A stretch of DNA of 64,000 nucleotides from Dokdonella sp. (GCA_016712865.1 JADJQH010000002.1:372001-436000), one strand, 5' to 3'. Counted from the first letter of the stretch, positions 18,458 to 29,386 are shown. Numbers and translations are program-made. The notes: generated by a model from the sequence alone, not told the origin.

Positions 18458-19973
18458 ATGAATGCTTTTTTGGTGAAGCTGCATGAGATGCGTGCGATTG
18501 GTGGCAAGGCACGGACGGTTGGTCTGAGTGACAAATTGCTCGAAGGCCTGCTGCCCAACCATGCGGAGCTCGAAGCCGCCATCGACGCGGGCTATGCCGC
18601 ATTCCTGGCCCTGCGCTCCAGCATGCCGGAGCTTCTCAAGCTGGATGAAAGCGAACAGATCCATGCCGTGCAGGCCGATTACGTCAATTTCTATCCCGAT
18701 GACGGCGTCAATCCCTATGTCGCCTTGACTGCCCGCGGCCCCTGGATCGTCACCCTCAAGGGTGCCGTGATCCACGATTCAGGCGGTTACGGCATGCTCG
18801 GTTTTGGTCATACCCCAAAGGCGGTTCTCGAAGCACTTTCCCGCCCCCAGGTCATGGCCAACGTGATGACGCCCAGCCTCGCGCAGTTGCGCCTGGGAGA
18901 GGCGCTCAAGCGCGAAGTCGGGCAAACCCGTGGTGGTTCGCCCTACGCCCGCTTCCTGTGCCTGAATTCCGGCTCCGAATCCGTTTCGCTGGCCGCGCGC
19001 ATCGCCGACGTCAATGCCAAGTTGATGACGGAGGCGGGAGCACGCCACGCCGGTCGCGAGATCAAGCGCCTCGCGGTCAAGGGGGCCTTCCATGGCCGCA
19101 CCGACCGCCCCGCCCTGTACTCCGATTCCAGTCGCAAGACCTATGAGCAACACCTGGCCAGCTACCGCAACGAACACAGCGTATTGACGGTTGCCCCCTA
19201 CGATGTCGAACAACTGCGCAAGGCATTTGCCGATGCCGAGCGCAATGGCTGGTTCATCGAGGCCATGTTCCTCGAACCGGTCATGGGTGAAGGCGATCCC
19301 GGCCGCGCCGTGACCGTCGAGTTCTATCGCGCCGCACGCGAATTGACCAAGGCCCACGGCAGCTTGCTGCTGGTGGATTCGATCCAGGCCGGCTTGCGCG
19401 CTCATGGCGTGCTTTCCATCGTCGACTACCCAGGGTTTCGAGGGCGTGGAAGCACCGGACATGGAGACCTACTCCAAGGCGCTGAATGCCGGCCAGTATC
19501 CCTTGTCGGTGCTGGCGGTGAGTCCACGCGCAGCCGAGCTGTACAAGCGCGGCATCTACGGCAACACGATGACAACCAACCCGCGCGCACTGGACGTAGC
19601 CTGCACGGTGCTGGACATGCTCACCCCGGAAATCCGCAACAACATCCGCATGCGCGGTCGCCAGTTCATCGAGAAGCTGGAAGCCCTGAAGGCGGAACTG
19701 CCGGGCTACATCACCAAGGTCCAGGGTACCGGCCTGCTGTTTTCCTGCGAGTTGTCAGCGCAGTTCAAATGCTATGGCGCCAACAGCACGGAAGAATGGA
19801 TGCGTGAACACGGCTATGGCGTCATCCATGGCGGCACCAATTCCTTGCGCTTCACTCCACCCTTCACGATCACCGAATCGGAGGTCAATTTGCTGATTGA
19901 TGGGGTGCGCCAGGCCTTGCTCGAAGGCCCCCGCCAGGTCGAAGGAACTGCCAGGCAGGCAGCCGCGGCCTGA
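18458..19973 (+). pseudogene. Class III PLP-dependent aminotransferase, interrupted by a +1 frameshift
   Basis: The first frame runs from MNAFLVKLHEMRAIGGKART to SIVDYPGF and then goes wrong, ending at 19807. The second frame resumes seamlessly as EGVEAPDMETYSKALNAGQ and continues to 19973. Removing one G from the GGG at 19433-19435 restores a single protein of about 504 residues. Family landmarks are NSGSESVSLAARIAD, EPVMGEGDPGRAVTVEFY, DSIQAGLRAHG and the PLP lysine region YSKALN. Whether this is a real mutation, a recoding site or a sequencing error in a homopolymer cannot be told. Both halves look otherwise well conserved, which favours a recent event or an error. The substrate is not recognised. 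Confidence 0.8.
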
Positions 19974-19996
19974 TCACCGCCCACATCCGGAAACAG

Positions 19997-20022
19997 AAAA
20001 AGCCCGCTTCGGCGGGCTTTTT
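19997..20022. terminator. Bidirectional Rho-independent terminator
   Basis: AGCCCGC-TTCG-GCGGGCT stem flanked by A5 and T5. It lies between the convergent aminotransferase and pip genes and can serve both. Confidence 0.88.
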
Positions 20023-20042
20023 CGTGCGTATCTAATCCAGGC

Positions 20043-21005
20043 TCAACGGAAGCGGTCGGTTGCCCTGACCAATTCGTCGGTGATGCCCGGCTCAAACGCC
20101 GAATGCCCTGCATCGGCGACGATGCGCAGGTCCGCTTCGGGCCAGGCGCGATGCAGGTCCCAGGCGCTGCGTGTCGGGCAGACCACGTCGTATCGGCCCT
20201 GCACGATCACTGCCGGAATGTCCTTGAGTCGGGATGCATTGCGCAACAATTGGTCGTCGGCATCGAAAAACCCACCGTGCACGAAGTAGTGGCATTCGAT
20301 GCGGGCAAAGGCGAGTGCAAACTCGTCCACGGCGTTGCCCTTGATCTGCTCGGCATCCTGCAGCAGGTAGCTGGTGGATGCTTCCCAAACCGACCACGCC
20401 TTGGCTGCGGAAAGCCGGATAGCCGGATCCGGGCTGGTCAACCTGCGGTAATAGGCGCTGATCAGGTCGCCACGTTCGACCTCGGGAATCTGGGCCAGAT
20501 AGGTTTCCCAGGCATCCGGAAAAATGGCGTCGCACCCCTTCTGGTAGAACCACTCCAGTTCCCAGCGGCGCAACATGAAGATGCCACGCAAGACCAGTTC
20601 GCTGACCCGCTGCGGGTGCGTTTGTGCGTAGGACAGGGCCAGCGTGGAGCCCCAGGAACCGCCGAATACCTGCCAGCGGTCGATGCCGAGGTGCTGGCGC
20701 AGGCGCTCCATGTCCGCGACCAGTTCCCATGTGGTGTTGTCGAGGAGTTCGGCATGCGGCGTGGAGCGCCCGCAACCGCGCTGATCGAACAGGATGATGT
20801 GGTAATGGGAAGGGTCAAAGAAACGCCGGGAATTGGGGCCACAGCCCGCGCCGGGGCCTCCGTGCAGGAAAACCACGGGTTTGCCATCCGGATTGCCGCA
20901 CTGCTCGTAGTACAGCCGATGCAAGGGACTGACCTGCAGGAACCCGCTGGCGAAGGGTTCAATCGCAGGATAGAGGGTTCGCAGTTGCGGGCTGGGCATG
21001 TCCAT
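20043..21005 (-). CDS. pip: Proline iminopeptidase
   Basis: 320 residues, the usual length. An alpha/beta hydrolase with oxyanion-hole HGGPGAGC, nucleophile elbow GGSWGSTLAL, Asp in VQGRYDVVCP and His in DAGHSAFEPG. DQRGCGRSTPHAEL is diagnostic of Pip. It removes N-terminal proline from peptides in the cytoplasm. The start could be either of two nearby ATGs (21005 or 20999). A single gene ending at a shared terminator. Confidence 0.95.
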   Translation of the reverse strand: MDMPSPQLRTLYPAIEPFASGFLQVSPLHRLYYEQCGNPDGKPVVFLHGGPGAGCGPNSRRFFDPSHYHIILFDQRGCGRSTPHAELLDNTTWELVADMERLRQHLGIDRWQVFGGSWGSTLALSYAQTHPQRVSELVLRGIFMLRRWELEWFYQKGCDAIFPDAWETYLAQIPEVERGDLISAYYRRLTSPDPAIRLSAAKAWSVWEASTSYLLQDAEQIKGNAVDEFALAFARIECHYFVHGGFFDADDQLLRNASRLKDIPAVIVQGRYDVVCPTRSAWDLHRAWPEADLRIVADAGHSAFEPGITDELVRATDRFR

Positions 21006-21046
21006 ACTGGCGTTTTTGGCCTGCCGGGCTCGTCAGGATTCCGTAA

Positions 21047-21122
21047 TGGTCGGGGCGGCGGGATTCGAACCCACGACCCCCTGCCCCCAGGCAGGTGCGC
21101 TACCAGGCTGCGCTACGCCCCG
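21047..21122 (-). tRNA. tRNA-Pro(GGG), anticodon loop one base short
   Basis: Read on the minus strand: acceptor CGGGGCG pairs with CGCCCCG, D-arm GCGCAGCCTGGTAGCGC, T-arm GTGGGTTCGAATCCCGC, encoded CCA. The anticodon stem CCTGC/GCAGG encloses only six bases, CTGGGG, instead of seven. The total of 76 including CCA is one less than typical tRNA-Pro. The anticodon is GGG if the missing base is in the G run. A true 6-base loop or a homopolymer miscount are both possible. Confidence 0.9.
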
Positions 21123-21199
21123 ACGAAACGGAATGAATGAGATTGCGAGGGGCGCGGATTGTAGCAGGCCTTCGCAGATTGGGGGTTCGTGCTTCCGTC

Positions 21200-21556
21200 T
21201 CAGCGCCGAAGGATCTGCAGGACTTCTTCGAGTTCCATGCGAACCTGCTTGACGATCTGGCTGGACATGCTCACTTCCATGCGTGCCTGCGAGCCTTCCA
21301 GGCGCTGGCGCGCGCCGGTGATCGTGAATCCGTGGTCATACAGAAGGGAGCGGATTTGGCGGATCATCAGCACGTCGTGGCGCTGGTAATAGCGCCGGTT
21401 GCCGCGACGCTTGACCGGCTTGAGATTGGGAAACTCCTGCTCCCAATAGCGAAGCACGTGCGGCTTGACCCCGCAAAGCTCACTGACTTCGCCGATCGCG
21501 AAATAGCGCTTTGCCGGTATGACCGGAAGTTCGCTATTACTCCCCTGATCCAGCAT
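21200..21556 (-). CDS. MerR-family transcriptional regulator
   Basis: 118 residues. The MerR HTH is [25 protein letters not shown], followed by the wing [23 protein letters not shown] and a short C-terminal helix. No cysteine set for metal or redox sensing is present. This short MerR directly after ihfA is a conserved neighbour in many gammaproteobacteria; its targets are not established. The start overlaps the last 20 bp of ihfA, suggesting coupled translation. Confidence 0.9.
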   Translation of the reverse strand: MLDQGSNSELPVIPAKRYFAIGEVSELCGVKPHVLRYWEQEFPNLKPVKRRGNRRYYQRHDVLMIRQIRSLLYDHGFTITGARQRLEGSQARMEVSMSSQIVKQVRMELEEVLQILRR

Positions 21557-21836
21557 AGGCTTCTACTCGGACCTTCAACTTCTGCCCCGGCCGAAACGTG
21601 ACAACCCGACGAGCGGAGATTGGAATCTCCTCGCCGGTCTTGGGATTACGCCCGGGACGTTCATTCTTCAAGCGCAGGTCGAAATTGCCGAATCCGGACA
21701 ACTTGATCTGCTCTCCCCTTTCAAGCGCATCGCGTATGGACTCGAAGAACGCATCCACGAACTCCTTGGCTTCGCGCTTGTTCAGCCCAACGTCGATGAA
21801 CAGACGTTCCGCCATCTCTGCCTTGGTCAGCGCCAT
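21537..21836 (-). CDS. ihfA: Integration host factor subunit alpha
   Basis: 99 residues from [19 protein letters not shown]. The DNA-intercalating arm carries [27 protein letters not shown] with the conserved Pro. IHF-alpha pairs with IhfB to bend DNA sharply in recombination, replication and transcription. The gene lies 1 bp after the pheT stop, the standard pheST-ihfA arrangement. The extension from 21860 is rejected because it overlaps pheT. Confidence 0.96.
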   Translation of the reverse strand: MALTKAEMAERLFIDVGLNKREAKEFVDAFFESIRDALERGEQIKLSGFGNFDLRLKNERPGRNPKTGEEIPISARRVVTFRPGQKLKVRVEAYAGSGE

Positions 21837-21837
21837 C

Positions 21838-24216
21838 CTACCCCCGCAACCTTGCTGCAAATTCAGTCGCCAGAGCGGAGACCGCCAGTTCCACGCAGTG
21901 ATCTGCGTCCTGATCCGATAGGGTGCGTGAACGATCCTGCAAAATCAAGCCCATAGCGAGACTGCTTACACCAATTCCGAGATTCTTGTCGGAATAGCGG
22001 TCAAACAACACCAACTCCACCAGGCGATCACCCAGCGCCTGACGCACGGCCGCCTCGATCCGGGCGAAGCGGACCTCGTCCGACAGTACCACTGCGATAT
22101 CCCGGCGCAGTGACGGGAATCGCGAAAGTTCGCCGGAGATCGGCAAGGACCGCTGGCTGATCCGTTCCAGATCGAGCTCAAACACATGCACCTCGGCATC
22201 CACGTCCAGCGCCTTGAGCAGGCGCGGATGCAAGGCTCCGAGCACGCCGACCTGCACGTCATCGCGCCAAATCGTCGCACCACGACCCGGATGCAGGAAC
22301 TCAGGGCCACCGTTTTCGAAACGGAATTCATTGATCCCGGCACCGCACAGCGCAAGCAGGGATTCGACATCCCCCTTCTGATCGAAATAATCGAGCGCCC
22401 TGCGCGCATCGGACCATTGCTCGGCCATGGCATCGCCACAGGCTACACCGGCAATCCGTTCGATTTCCCGCGTGCCGGCGGCCGACGCGTGGTAGCTGCG
22501 CCCGACTTCGAACAGCCTCACCCGCGCCTGCTGGCGCTTGTGGTTTGCGTCCAGGGCAGCAACCAGGCCCGGCAACAGGCTGGTTCGCATTACCGCAAGC
22601 TCGGCGGACAGCGGGTTGGCCAGCGCAATGCCGCCCTCTGCAAGCGACCATTTGGCCAGCAGGGCGGCGTCCGTGAAGGCATAGTTGATGGCTTCGACAT
22701 AGTCGCGCGTGGCCAGATGGTCCCGCATCCGCGATGGGGCAATGCGTCCTTCAGGCTGCTGCGCCGCCGAGATTTCACCGCGCGGCATCTGTTCGGGAAT
22801 CTTCGAATAACCGTGGATGCGCGCCACTTCCTCGATCAGGTCTTCTTCGATCGCAATGTCGAAGCGCGAGGAAGGCGGTACCGCGCTCCAGCCATCCACA
22901 GTGGTCTCAACCTGCATGCCGAGGTCACGCAGGATGCGCCCAACGTCCGCATCGTCGATGGCCACGCCGAGGACCCGGCGCAGGCGCTGGCGGCGCAAGC
23001 TCACCGAACGCGGCGGGGGTAGATGCTGGATGGATTGTGCCTCGCTGATCGGACCGGCCTCGCCGCCCGCGATCTGCAGGATCAACTCAGTTGCACGTTC
23101 GATCGCCATGCGCGGCAATCGCGGATCCACGCCGCGCTCGAAACGATGCGAGGCATCCGTGTGCATGCCGAACTTGCGCGCGCGACCGCTGATGCTGGCC
23201 GGCGCAAAATGCGCGGCTTCAAGGTAAACATCGCGGCTGTCCAGCGTGACGCGCGTGGCATGGCCGCCCATGATTCCGGCAAGGCCAATGGCGCGTTGCG
23301 CATCGGCAATCACCAGGAATTCGGGGTCGAGCGTCACCGCACGCTCATCGAGCAGGGTGAGGCTTTCTCCAGGCGTGGCGCGGCGTACGCAGATGGCTCC
23401 TTGCAAGGTCGCCGCGTCGTAGGCATGCATGGGCTGGCCGAGTTCCAGCATCACGAAGCTGGTGATGTCCACCACCGCGCTGATCGGGCGCACGCCGGCG
23501 CGCCGCAGGCGATCGCTGAGCCAGCGCGGGGACTTTGCCTTTGCATCGACACCCCGCAGCAGGCGCCCGCAGAAGCGCGGGCAATCGGCAGGCGCCTGCA
23601 CGTCCACTGCAAGCGTTCCTGCGTGTGTGGCGGTGATGGCTTGCGGATCCGTGAATTGAAGGCGACTGCCCAACTGCGCGGATACCTCACGCGCGAGTCC
23701 GTGCATGCCCAGGCAATCGGAACGGTTGGGCGTCAAGCCCAGTTCGATTTCCGCATCCGGCAGGCCGAGATGATCGGCAAGCGGCTGCCCCACCTCGGCA
23801 TCGGCCGCCAGCTCGAAAAGGCCATCGAAATCCGCGTCCAGGCCCAGTTCCTTGCCCGAACACAGCATGCCGTTCGATTCAATTCCGCGCAGCTTGGCCG
23901 ACTTGATGGTGATCGAACCCACCGTGCTGCCGACCCTGGCCAGGGGCGCCTTCAAGCCGTCCCGGGCATTCGGCGCACCGCAAACGATTTGCAGGGTTTC
24001 CCCGCCACCGGCAGAAACGCGGCACACCTTCAGCTTGTCTGCATCAGGATGCCGCTCGGCGGCAATGATTTCCGCCACCACGATGCCATCCAGCTGCGTA
24101 CCCAGGCGTTCAACCGACTCCACCTCCAGGCCACACATGGTCAGGCGATGCGCAAGATCGTCCAATCCGACCGGGATCTCTACAAGTTCGCGCAACCAGT
24201 TTTCGCTGAATTTCAT
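21838..24216 (-). CDS. pheT: Phenylalanine-tRNA ligase beta subunit
   Basis: 792 residues. N-terminal [15 protein letters not shown], a tRNA-binding EMAP-like domain ([20 protein letters not shown]), B3/B4 editing domain (about 200-400), B5 domain and the C-terminal FDX-ACB (anticodon-binding) domain ending FAARLRG. With PheS it forms the alpha2-beta2 synthetase; the beta subunit edits Tyr-tRNA(Phe). A 220-bp repeat block separates it from pheS, splitting the usual tight operon. No RBS of good quality was seen directly upstream because the repeat arm nearly abuts the start. Confidence 0.96.
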   Translation of the reverse strand: MKFSENWLRELVEIPVGLDDLAHRLTMCGLEVESVERLGTQLDGIVVAEIIAAERHPDADKLKVCRVSAGGGETLQIVCGAPNARDGLKAPLARVGSTVGSITIKSAKLRGIESNGMLCSGKELGLDADFDGLFELAADAEVGQPLADHLGLPDAEIELGLTPNRSDCLGMHGLAREVSAQLGSRLQFTDPQAITATHAGTLAVDVQAPADCPRFCGRLLRGVDAKAKSPRWLSDRLRRAGVRPISAVVDITSFVMLELGQPMHAYDAATLQGAICVRRATPGESLTLLDERAVTLDPEFLVIADAQRAIGLAGIMGGHATRVTLDSRDVYLEAAHFAPASISGRARKFGMHTDASHRFERGVDPRLPRMAIERATELILQIAGGEAGPISEAQSIQHLPPPRSVSLRRQRLRRVLGVAIDDADVGRILRDLGMQVETTVDGWSAVPPSSRFDIAIEEDLIEEVARIHGYSKIPEQMPRGEISAAQQPEGRIAPSRMRDHLATRDYVEAINYAFTDAALLAKWSLAEGGIALANPLSAELAVMRTSLLPGLVAALDANHKRQQARVRLFEVGRSYHASAAGTREIERIAGVACGDAMAEQWSDARRALDYFDQKGDVESLLALCGAGINEFRFENGGPEFLHPGRGATIWRDDVQVGVLGALHPRLLKALDVDAEVHVFELDLERISQRSLPISGELSRFPSLRRDIAVVLSDEVRFARIEAAVRQALGDRLVELVLFDRYSDKNLGIGVSSLAMGLILQDRSRTLSDQDADHCVELAVSALATEFAARLRG

Positions 24217-24224
24217 GGGTTAAA

Positions 24225-24436
24225 GGCCGGGAATCGGGAATAGGGAATGGAGAATGTGCGTGAAGCCGGGAATAGGGAATGGAGAATCGAGAGTAGAAAA
24301 TCGGTTGGAGACTGGGAATCGGGAATGGAGAATTGAGAGCCTGGAATCGTTGAAGTCACAAGCCAAAGTAGAAAATCAGGAGCGAAGCGCGCTCCGCTTC
24401 AACCATTCTCGATTCCCCACTCCCCATTCCCGGATT
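24225..24436. repeat. Inverted GGGAATGGAGAATC-type intergenic repeat (copy 2) between pheS and pheT
   Basis: The left part (24225-24340) contains several GGGAATCGGGAATAGGGAAT-like units; the right arm (24402-24434) is the complementary CCATTCTCGATTCCCCACT type. It fills the whole gap between two co-transcribed genes, beginning 2 bases after the pheS stop in the direction of transcription. A GGAGCGAAGCGCGCTCC hairpin lies at its centre. This is the largest of the three copies. Confidence 0.7.
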
Positions 24437-25546
<1,110 letters not shown>

Positions 25547-25906
25547 TTACACAGCCAGAGCGGCCTTTGCCTTGTCCGCCAACGCCCCAAACGCGGCGAT
25601 GTCGTGAATGGCGAGGTCAGCCAGAACCTTGCGGTCGACATTGATGTTGGCCTTCTTCAGGCCATTCATCATGCGGCTGTAGCTCAGGCCGTACATGCGG
25701 GCGCCAGCATTGATGCGGACGATCCACAGGGAACGGAACTGGCGCTTGCGCTGCTTGCGGCCGATATAGGCGTACTGCAGGGCCTTGATCACGGCCTGCT
25801 TGGCTACGCGGTAAACCTTGCGGCGGGCGTTGTAATAGCCCTTTGCACGGGACAGCAGCTTCTTGTGCCTGCGGTGGGCGGTGACGCCACGTTTCACTCT
25901 TGCCAT
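25547..25906 (-). CDS. rplT: 50S ribosomal protein L20
   Basis: 119 residues: [40 protein letters not shown], with the C-terminal globular domain ending KAKAALAV. It binds 23S rRNA early in assembly and in many bacteria represses its own operon. AGGAGG lies 8 bases before the ATG. It follows rpmI by 13 bp. Confidence 0.98.
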   Translation of the reverse strand: MARVKRGVTAHRRHKKLLSRAKGYYNARRKVYRVAKQAVIKALQYAYIGRKQRKRQFRSLWIVRINAGARMYGLSYSRMMNGLKKANINVDRKVLADLAIHDIAAFGALADKAKAALAV

Positions 25907-25919
25907 GGGTCAGTCCTCC

Positions 25920-26117
25920 TTACGCGTAGGGCAGCATGCGGGCGATACGACCAGCATCTTCCGCGCGCACATGGTTGGTGCTGCGGAGATTGCGCTTACG
26001 CTTGGTCGATTTCTTGGTCAGGATGTGGCTCTTGAATGCGTGGCCGCACTTGAACTTGCCTGACGCCGTCTTGCGGAACCGCTTTGCAGCGGCCCGGTTG
26101 GTTTTCATCTTGGGCAT
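25920..26117 (-). CDS. rpmI: 50S ribosomal protein L35
   Basis: 65 residues from [20 protein letters not shown], with the conserved KHRLTKKS-like [14 protein letters not shown] segment. AAGGAG precedes the ATG. Upstream in-frame codons to 26180 are leader sequence. Part of infC-rpmI-rplT. Confidence 0.97.
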   Translation of the reverse strand: MPKMKTNRAAAKRFRKTASGKFKCGHAFKSHILTKKSTKRKRNLRSTNHVRAEDAGRIARMLPYA

Positions 26118-26157
26118 GGGCCCAACTCCTTTTCGGTTTTCGTTACTGGCCCGAGCG

Positions 26158-26280
26158 ACGACTGAAGTCGTGCTTTCCATCCTGCTCGTTCCGGTTTGTA
26201 TGACCCGCCTATGCGGGTCGCTCCTGTACCTTTGCGTTCATCCCTGAACGCGAGAATCAAACAGCGGTCGTCCTGACCGC
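26158..26280 (-). promoter_or_regulatory. Four-hairpin leader between infC and rpmI
   Basis: Four inverted repeats stand in a row: ACGACT/AGTCGT (26158-26171), GACCCGC/GCGGGTC (26202-26219), GCGTTCA/TGAACGC (26234-26251) and GCGGTC/GACCGC (26264-26280). In E. coli, L20 represses rpmI-rplT by binding RNA structure in the infC-rpmI region. The dense structure here fits such a control site, but the L20 site itself was not identified. Confidence 0.45.
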
Positions 26281-26299
26281 ACTCTTCAATCTTCTTTTA

Positions 26300-26818
26300 C
26301 TACTTTTTCTTCGGCGCGATCATCATGACCATCAAGCGCCCTTCCATGCGCGGGAACTGCTCGATGATGGCTTCCTCGGCAATGTCCGCCGCAATCTTCT
26401 TGACCATGATGTCGCCCAATTCCTGGTGCGCCATTTCACGACCACGGAAGCGGATGGTGATCTTGACCTTGTCGCCATCGTCGAGGAAGCGACGCAGGTT
26501 CCGCATCTTGATCGCATAGTCGCCAACATCCGTGGTCGGGCGGAACTTGAGTTCCTTGATTTCGACCTGCTTTTGCTTTTTCTTTGCCGCATGCGCCTTC
26601 TTCTGCGCATCAAACTTGAACTTGCCAAAGTCCATGATCCGGCAAACCGGCGGATCGGCCGTGGGTTGAATCTCGACCAGATCCAGCCCGAGGTCCTGCG
26701 CCATGCTCAAGGCTTCGTCGCGCGACAGGACGCCTACCTGCTCTCCGTCTGCGCCGATGACTCGGACCCGCGGAACCCGGATTTCGTGATTCCTGCGGTT
26801 TGCTTTCTCGGTGGCGAT
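26300..26818 (-). CDS. infC: Translation initiation factor IF-3 with AUC start codon
   Basis: 172 residues when read from ATC at 26818: (M)[23 protein letters not shown] N-terminal domain, linker [20 protein letters not shown] and C-terminal domain ending [23 protein letters not shown] lies 8 bases upstream of the ATC. No ATG, GTG or TTG gives a full-length IF3; the first such codon (TTG at 26710) would delete 36 conserved residues. IF3 rejects non-AUG starts, and infC in E. coli uses AUU to autoregulate; the AUC start here implies the same loop. 44 bp separate it from thrS. Confidence 0.95.
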   Translation of the reverse strand: MATEKANRRNHEIRVPRVRVIGADGEQVGVLSRDEALSMAQDLGLDLVEIQPTADPPVCRIMDFGKFKFDAQKKAHAAKKKQKQVEIKELKFRPTTDVGDYAIKMRNLRRFLDDGDKVKITIRFRGREMAHQELGDIMVKKIAADIAEEAIIEQFPRMEGRLMVMMIAPKKK

Positions 26819-26862
26819 ACGAAAATTCTCCCTGACGGTTTAAATGATCGAGGCGGGGCGAT

Positions 26863-28767
26863 TCAGGCGCCCGACGCTTCGGATTTCAGGCGTTCGGCAA
26901 AGGCCTGGATCGACATCGAACCCAGATCCTCCCCGGAACGCGCACGCACGGCAAACTGCCCCGCCTCCTTTTCGCGATCACCAACGACCAGCAGATAGGG
27001 GACTTTGTTAAGCGTGTGTTCGCGGATTTTATATCCGATCTTTTCGTTTCGCAAATCGGCTTCCACCCTGAACCCTTGCCGGACAAGGGCTTGCATGGCC
27101 TCGGCGGCAAAATCAGCCTGCGCATCGGTGATATTGAGCACTACCGCCTGCAGCGGAGCCAGCCATACCGGGAACTGCCCGGCATGGTGCTCGATGAGGA
27201 TGCCGATGAAGCGCTCCATGGAGCCGACGATGGCCCTGTGCAGCATGACCGGCACATGGCGGGCCGAATCCTCGCCCACGAACTCCGCGCCCAGGCGGCC
27301 CGGCATGGAGAAATCGACCTGCATGGTGCCGACCTGCCAGGCCCGGCCCAGCGAGTCGCGAAGGTGGTATTCGATCTTGGGACCGTAAAACGCACCTTCT
27401 CCCGGCAGTTCCTGCCATTCCACCCCCGAAGCCCGCAGCGCCGACCGCAGGGTTTCCTCGGATTTGTCCCAGGTCTCGTCTGACCCGATGCGCTGATCGG
27501 GGCGCAGGGCGATCTTCAATGCGATTTCCTGGAACCCGAAGTGCGAATAGACCTTCATGGCCTGGGCATGGAAGGCAGTCACTTCCGCCTCGATCTGCTC
27601 CTCGGTACAGAAGATGTGTCCGTCGTCTTGCACGAATCCGCGCACCCGCATCAGCCCATGCAGTGCTCCGGAAGGTTCATTGCGCACGCAGGAGCCGAAT
27701 TCGCCGTAGCGGATCGGCAGCTCGCGGTAGCTGTGCAGGCCGTGGTTGTAGACCTGCACGTGGCCGGGACAATTCATCGGCTTCACCGCGTAGGTCCGCT
27801 TCTCGGACTCGGTGAAGAACATGTTGTCCTTGTAGTTGTCCCAGTGGCCGGATTTTTTCCACAGCTCGACATCGAGGATCTGCGGACAGCGGACCTCCTG
27901 ATAGCCGGAATCGCGATAGACCTGGCGCATATACTGTTCGACCGCTTGCCAGATTTGCCAGCCCTTGGGGTGCCAGAACACCAGGCCGGGCGCTTCTTCC
28001 TGCATGTGGAACAGGTCGAGTTGCTTGCCGAGCTTGCGATGGTCGCGCTTCTCGGCCTCCTCGATGCGCATGACATAGGCGGCCAGCTGCTTCTTGTCGG
28101 CCCAGGCCGTGCCGTAAATTCGCTGCAGCTGCTCGTTCTTGGAGTCGCCGCGCCAATAGGCGCCGGAAACGCGGGTCAGCTTGAAGGCCTTGAGAAAGCG
28201 CGTGTTCGGCACGTGCGGACCGCGGCACATGTCGACGTACTCCTGGTGGTAATACAGGCCCATGGCCTTCTCGTCGGGCATGTCGTCGATCAGGCGCAGC
28301 TTGTAGTCCTCGCCGCGCGAGGTGAACTCGGCAATCACCTCCTCGCGCGGAGTCACCTTCTTGATCACGTCGTACTCGGTATCGATCAGCTCGACCATGC
28401 GCGCTTCGATCGCCGCCATGTCCTCAGGCGTGAAGGGCCGTTCGAACCAGATGTCGTAGTAGAAGCCTTCCTCGATGACCGGCCCAATCACCATCTTGGC
28501 CGACGGGAACAGCTGTTTCACCGCATGTCCGACCAGGTGCGCGCAGGAATGGCGGATGATTTCCACGCCTTCGGCATCCTTGGGCGTGATGATCTGCAAC
28601 TTGGCGTCGTGATCGATGCGGTCACTGGCATCGACCAGCTTGCCGTCGAGCCTGCCGGCAACAGTGGCCTTGGCCAGGCCGGCGCCTATGGAGGCGGCTA
28701 CATCCTGCACGCTGACGGGGTTGTCGAACTGACGGACGCTGCCGTCAGGAAGGGTAATGTTGATCAT
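26863..28767 (-). CDS. thrS: Threonine-tRNA ligase
   Basis: 634 residues from [20 protein letters not shown]. Domains: TGS (1-65), editing domain with [19 protein letters not shown] and the later CRGPHVP zinc-like motif, class II core with [20 protein letters not shown], and anticodon domain from about 540. It charges tRNA(Thr) and clears Ser-tRNA(Thr). The frame extends to 28824 but the ATG at 28767 is the family start. A terminator-like hairpin lies about 50 bp upstream and a 52-bp tandem repeat further upstream. Confidence 0.97.
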   Translation of the reverse strand: MINITLPDGSVRQFDNPVSVQDVAASIGAGLAKATVAGRLDGKLVDASDRIDHDAKLQIITPKDAEGVEIIRHSCAHLVGHAVKQLFPSAKMVIGPVIEEGFYYDIWFERPFTPEDMAAIEARMVELIDTEYDVIKKVTPREEVIAEFTSRGEDYKLRLIDDMPDEKAMGLYYHQEYVDMCRGPHVPNTRFLKAFKLTRVSGAYWRGDSKNEQLQRIYGTAWADKKQLAAYVMRIEEAEKRDHRKLGKQLDLFHMQEEAPGLVFWHPKGWQIWQAVEQYMRQVYRDSGYQEVRCPQILDVELWKKSGHWDNYKDNMFFTESEKRTYAVKPMNCPGHVQVYNHGLHSYRELPIRYGEFGSCVRNEPSGALHGLMRVRGFVQDDGHIFCTEEQIEAEVTAFHAQAMKVYSHFGFQEIALKIALRPDQRIGSDETWDKSEETLRSALRASGVEWQELPGEGAFYGPKIEYHLRDSLGRAWQVGTMQVDFSMPGRLGAEFVGEDSARHVPVMLHRAIVGSMERFIGILIEHHAGQFPVWLAPLQAVVLNITDAQADFAAEAMQALVRQGFRVEADLRNEKIGYKIREHTLNKVPYLLVVGDREKEAGQFAVRARSGEDLGSMSIQAFAERLKSEASGA

Positions 28768-28816
28768 GGAATTGGCTGCTCTGGACGTACCTGCAACTGC
28801 TACTGCATTGCAGGCA

Positions 28817-28844
28817 TAAAACACAAAGGGCGCCGAAGCGCCCT
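28817..28844 (-). terminator. Rho-independent terminator or attenuator upstream of thrS
   Basis: On the minus strand AGGGCGC-TTCG-GCGCCCT is followed by TTGTGTTTTA. It could end the tRNA-Val transcript or act within the thrS leader. T-box features were looked for and not seen. Confidence 0.7.
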
Positions 28845-29028
28845 ATTTCCTCGTGGGTGGCTTCGCGTAGTTCGATTCAGTCGGCAAAGGTTCGCGTCAT
28901 GGTGATCGTGTTCGTTTGAACTACGGCTCCGGATAGCCACAAAAGCAGGGAAAGTTGGCAGTGGGATCGGATTCGGCAAAAGGGCGAACGCCGAAATGCG
29001 CCGCTGACTTCGCCGAAGCTTCTCTTCG

Positions 29029-29250
29029 TTACTCGTAGAAGCAGCGAACCAACGATATCGCGTCGTTTAGCTTGCCGCCGTTACTCGTAGAAGCAGCGAA
29101 CCAACGATATCGCTTCGTTTAGTTTGCCGCCGTTACTCGTAGAAGCAGCGAACCCACGATTTCGCTTCGTTTGGCTTGCCGCCGTTACTCGTAGAAGCAG
29201 CGAACCAACGATATCGCTTCGTTTGGCTTGCCGCCGTTACTCGTAATTGT
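29029..29250. repeat. 52-bp tandem repeat, four full copies and a partial
   Basis: Copies start at 29029, 29081, 29133 and 29185, with a partial at 29237; each is exactly 52 bp from one TTACTCGTAG to the next. The unit includes AAGCAGCGAACCAACGATAT and GTTTGGCTTGCCGCCG. Copies differ at only a few positions. The period is not a multiple of three, so it is not coding. The unit contains an AGCGA/TCGCT self-complement and the palindrome CGATATCG. The array starts at the 3' end of tRNA-Val and would be transcribed with it. Confidence 0.9.
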
Positions 29251-29325
29251 TGGTGGGCGCGACAGGGATCGAACCTGTGACCCCTACCATGTCAAGGTAG
29301 TGCTCTACCGCTGAGCTACGCGCCC
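29251..29325 (-). tRNA. tRNA-Val(GAC)
   Basis: Read on the minus strand: acceptor GGGCGCG/CGCGCCC, D-arm GCTCAGCGGTAGAGC, anticodon stem CTACC/GGTAG with loop TTGACAT, T-arm CAGGTTCGATCCCTG and encoded CCA. 75 bases including CCA. The 52-bp tandem array follows directly at its 3' side. Confidence 0.96.
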
Positions 29326-29386
29326 GCAATTCGGGTCGCGCAGACTACCCGGTTCTGCGGCAGTGCACAAGCGGAAACGCGGCCCA

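Larger units (their letters stand above)
28768..29250. other. Gene-free interval between thrS and tRNA-Val
   Basis: The 483 bp hold a terminator-like hairpin next to thrS, about 180 bp without recognisable signals (28845-29028), and four copies of a 52-bp tandem repeat next to the tRNA. No open frame with an RBS was found. Confidence 0.7.

Noticed and set aside
19425..19440. Programmed +1 frameshift in the aminotransferase
   Set aside because: CCA GGG T lacks a known +1 slippery pattern or stimulatory stop codon; an indel is simpler.
27541..28905. 454-codon plus-strand frame opposite thrS
   Set aside because: Shadow of thrS with no start signal or known motif.
28768..29028. T-box or tRNA-like operator controlling thrS
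   Set aside because: No T-box core sequence or convincing tRNA-Thr mimic was seen.
29029..29250. CRISPR array
   Set aside because: The copies are contiguous 52-bp units with no spacers and no cas genes nearby.
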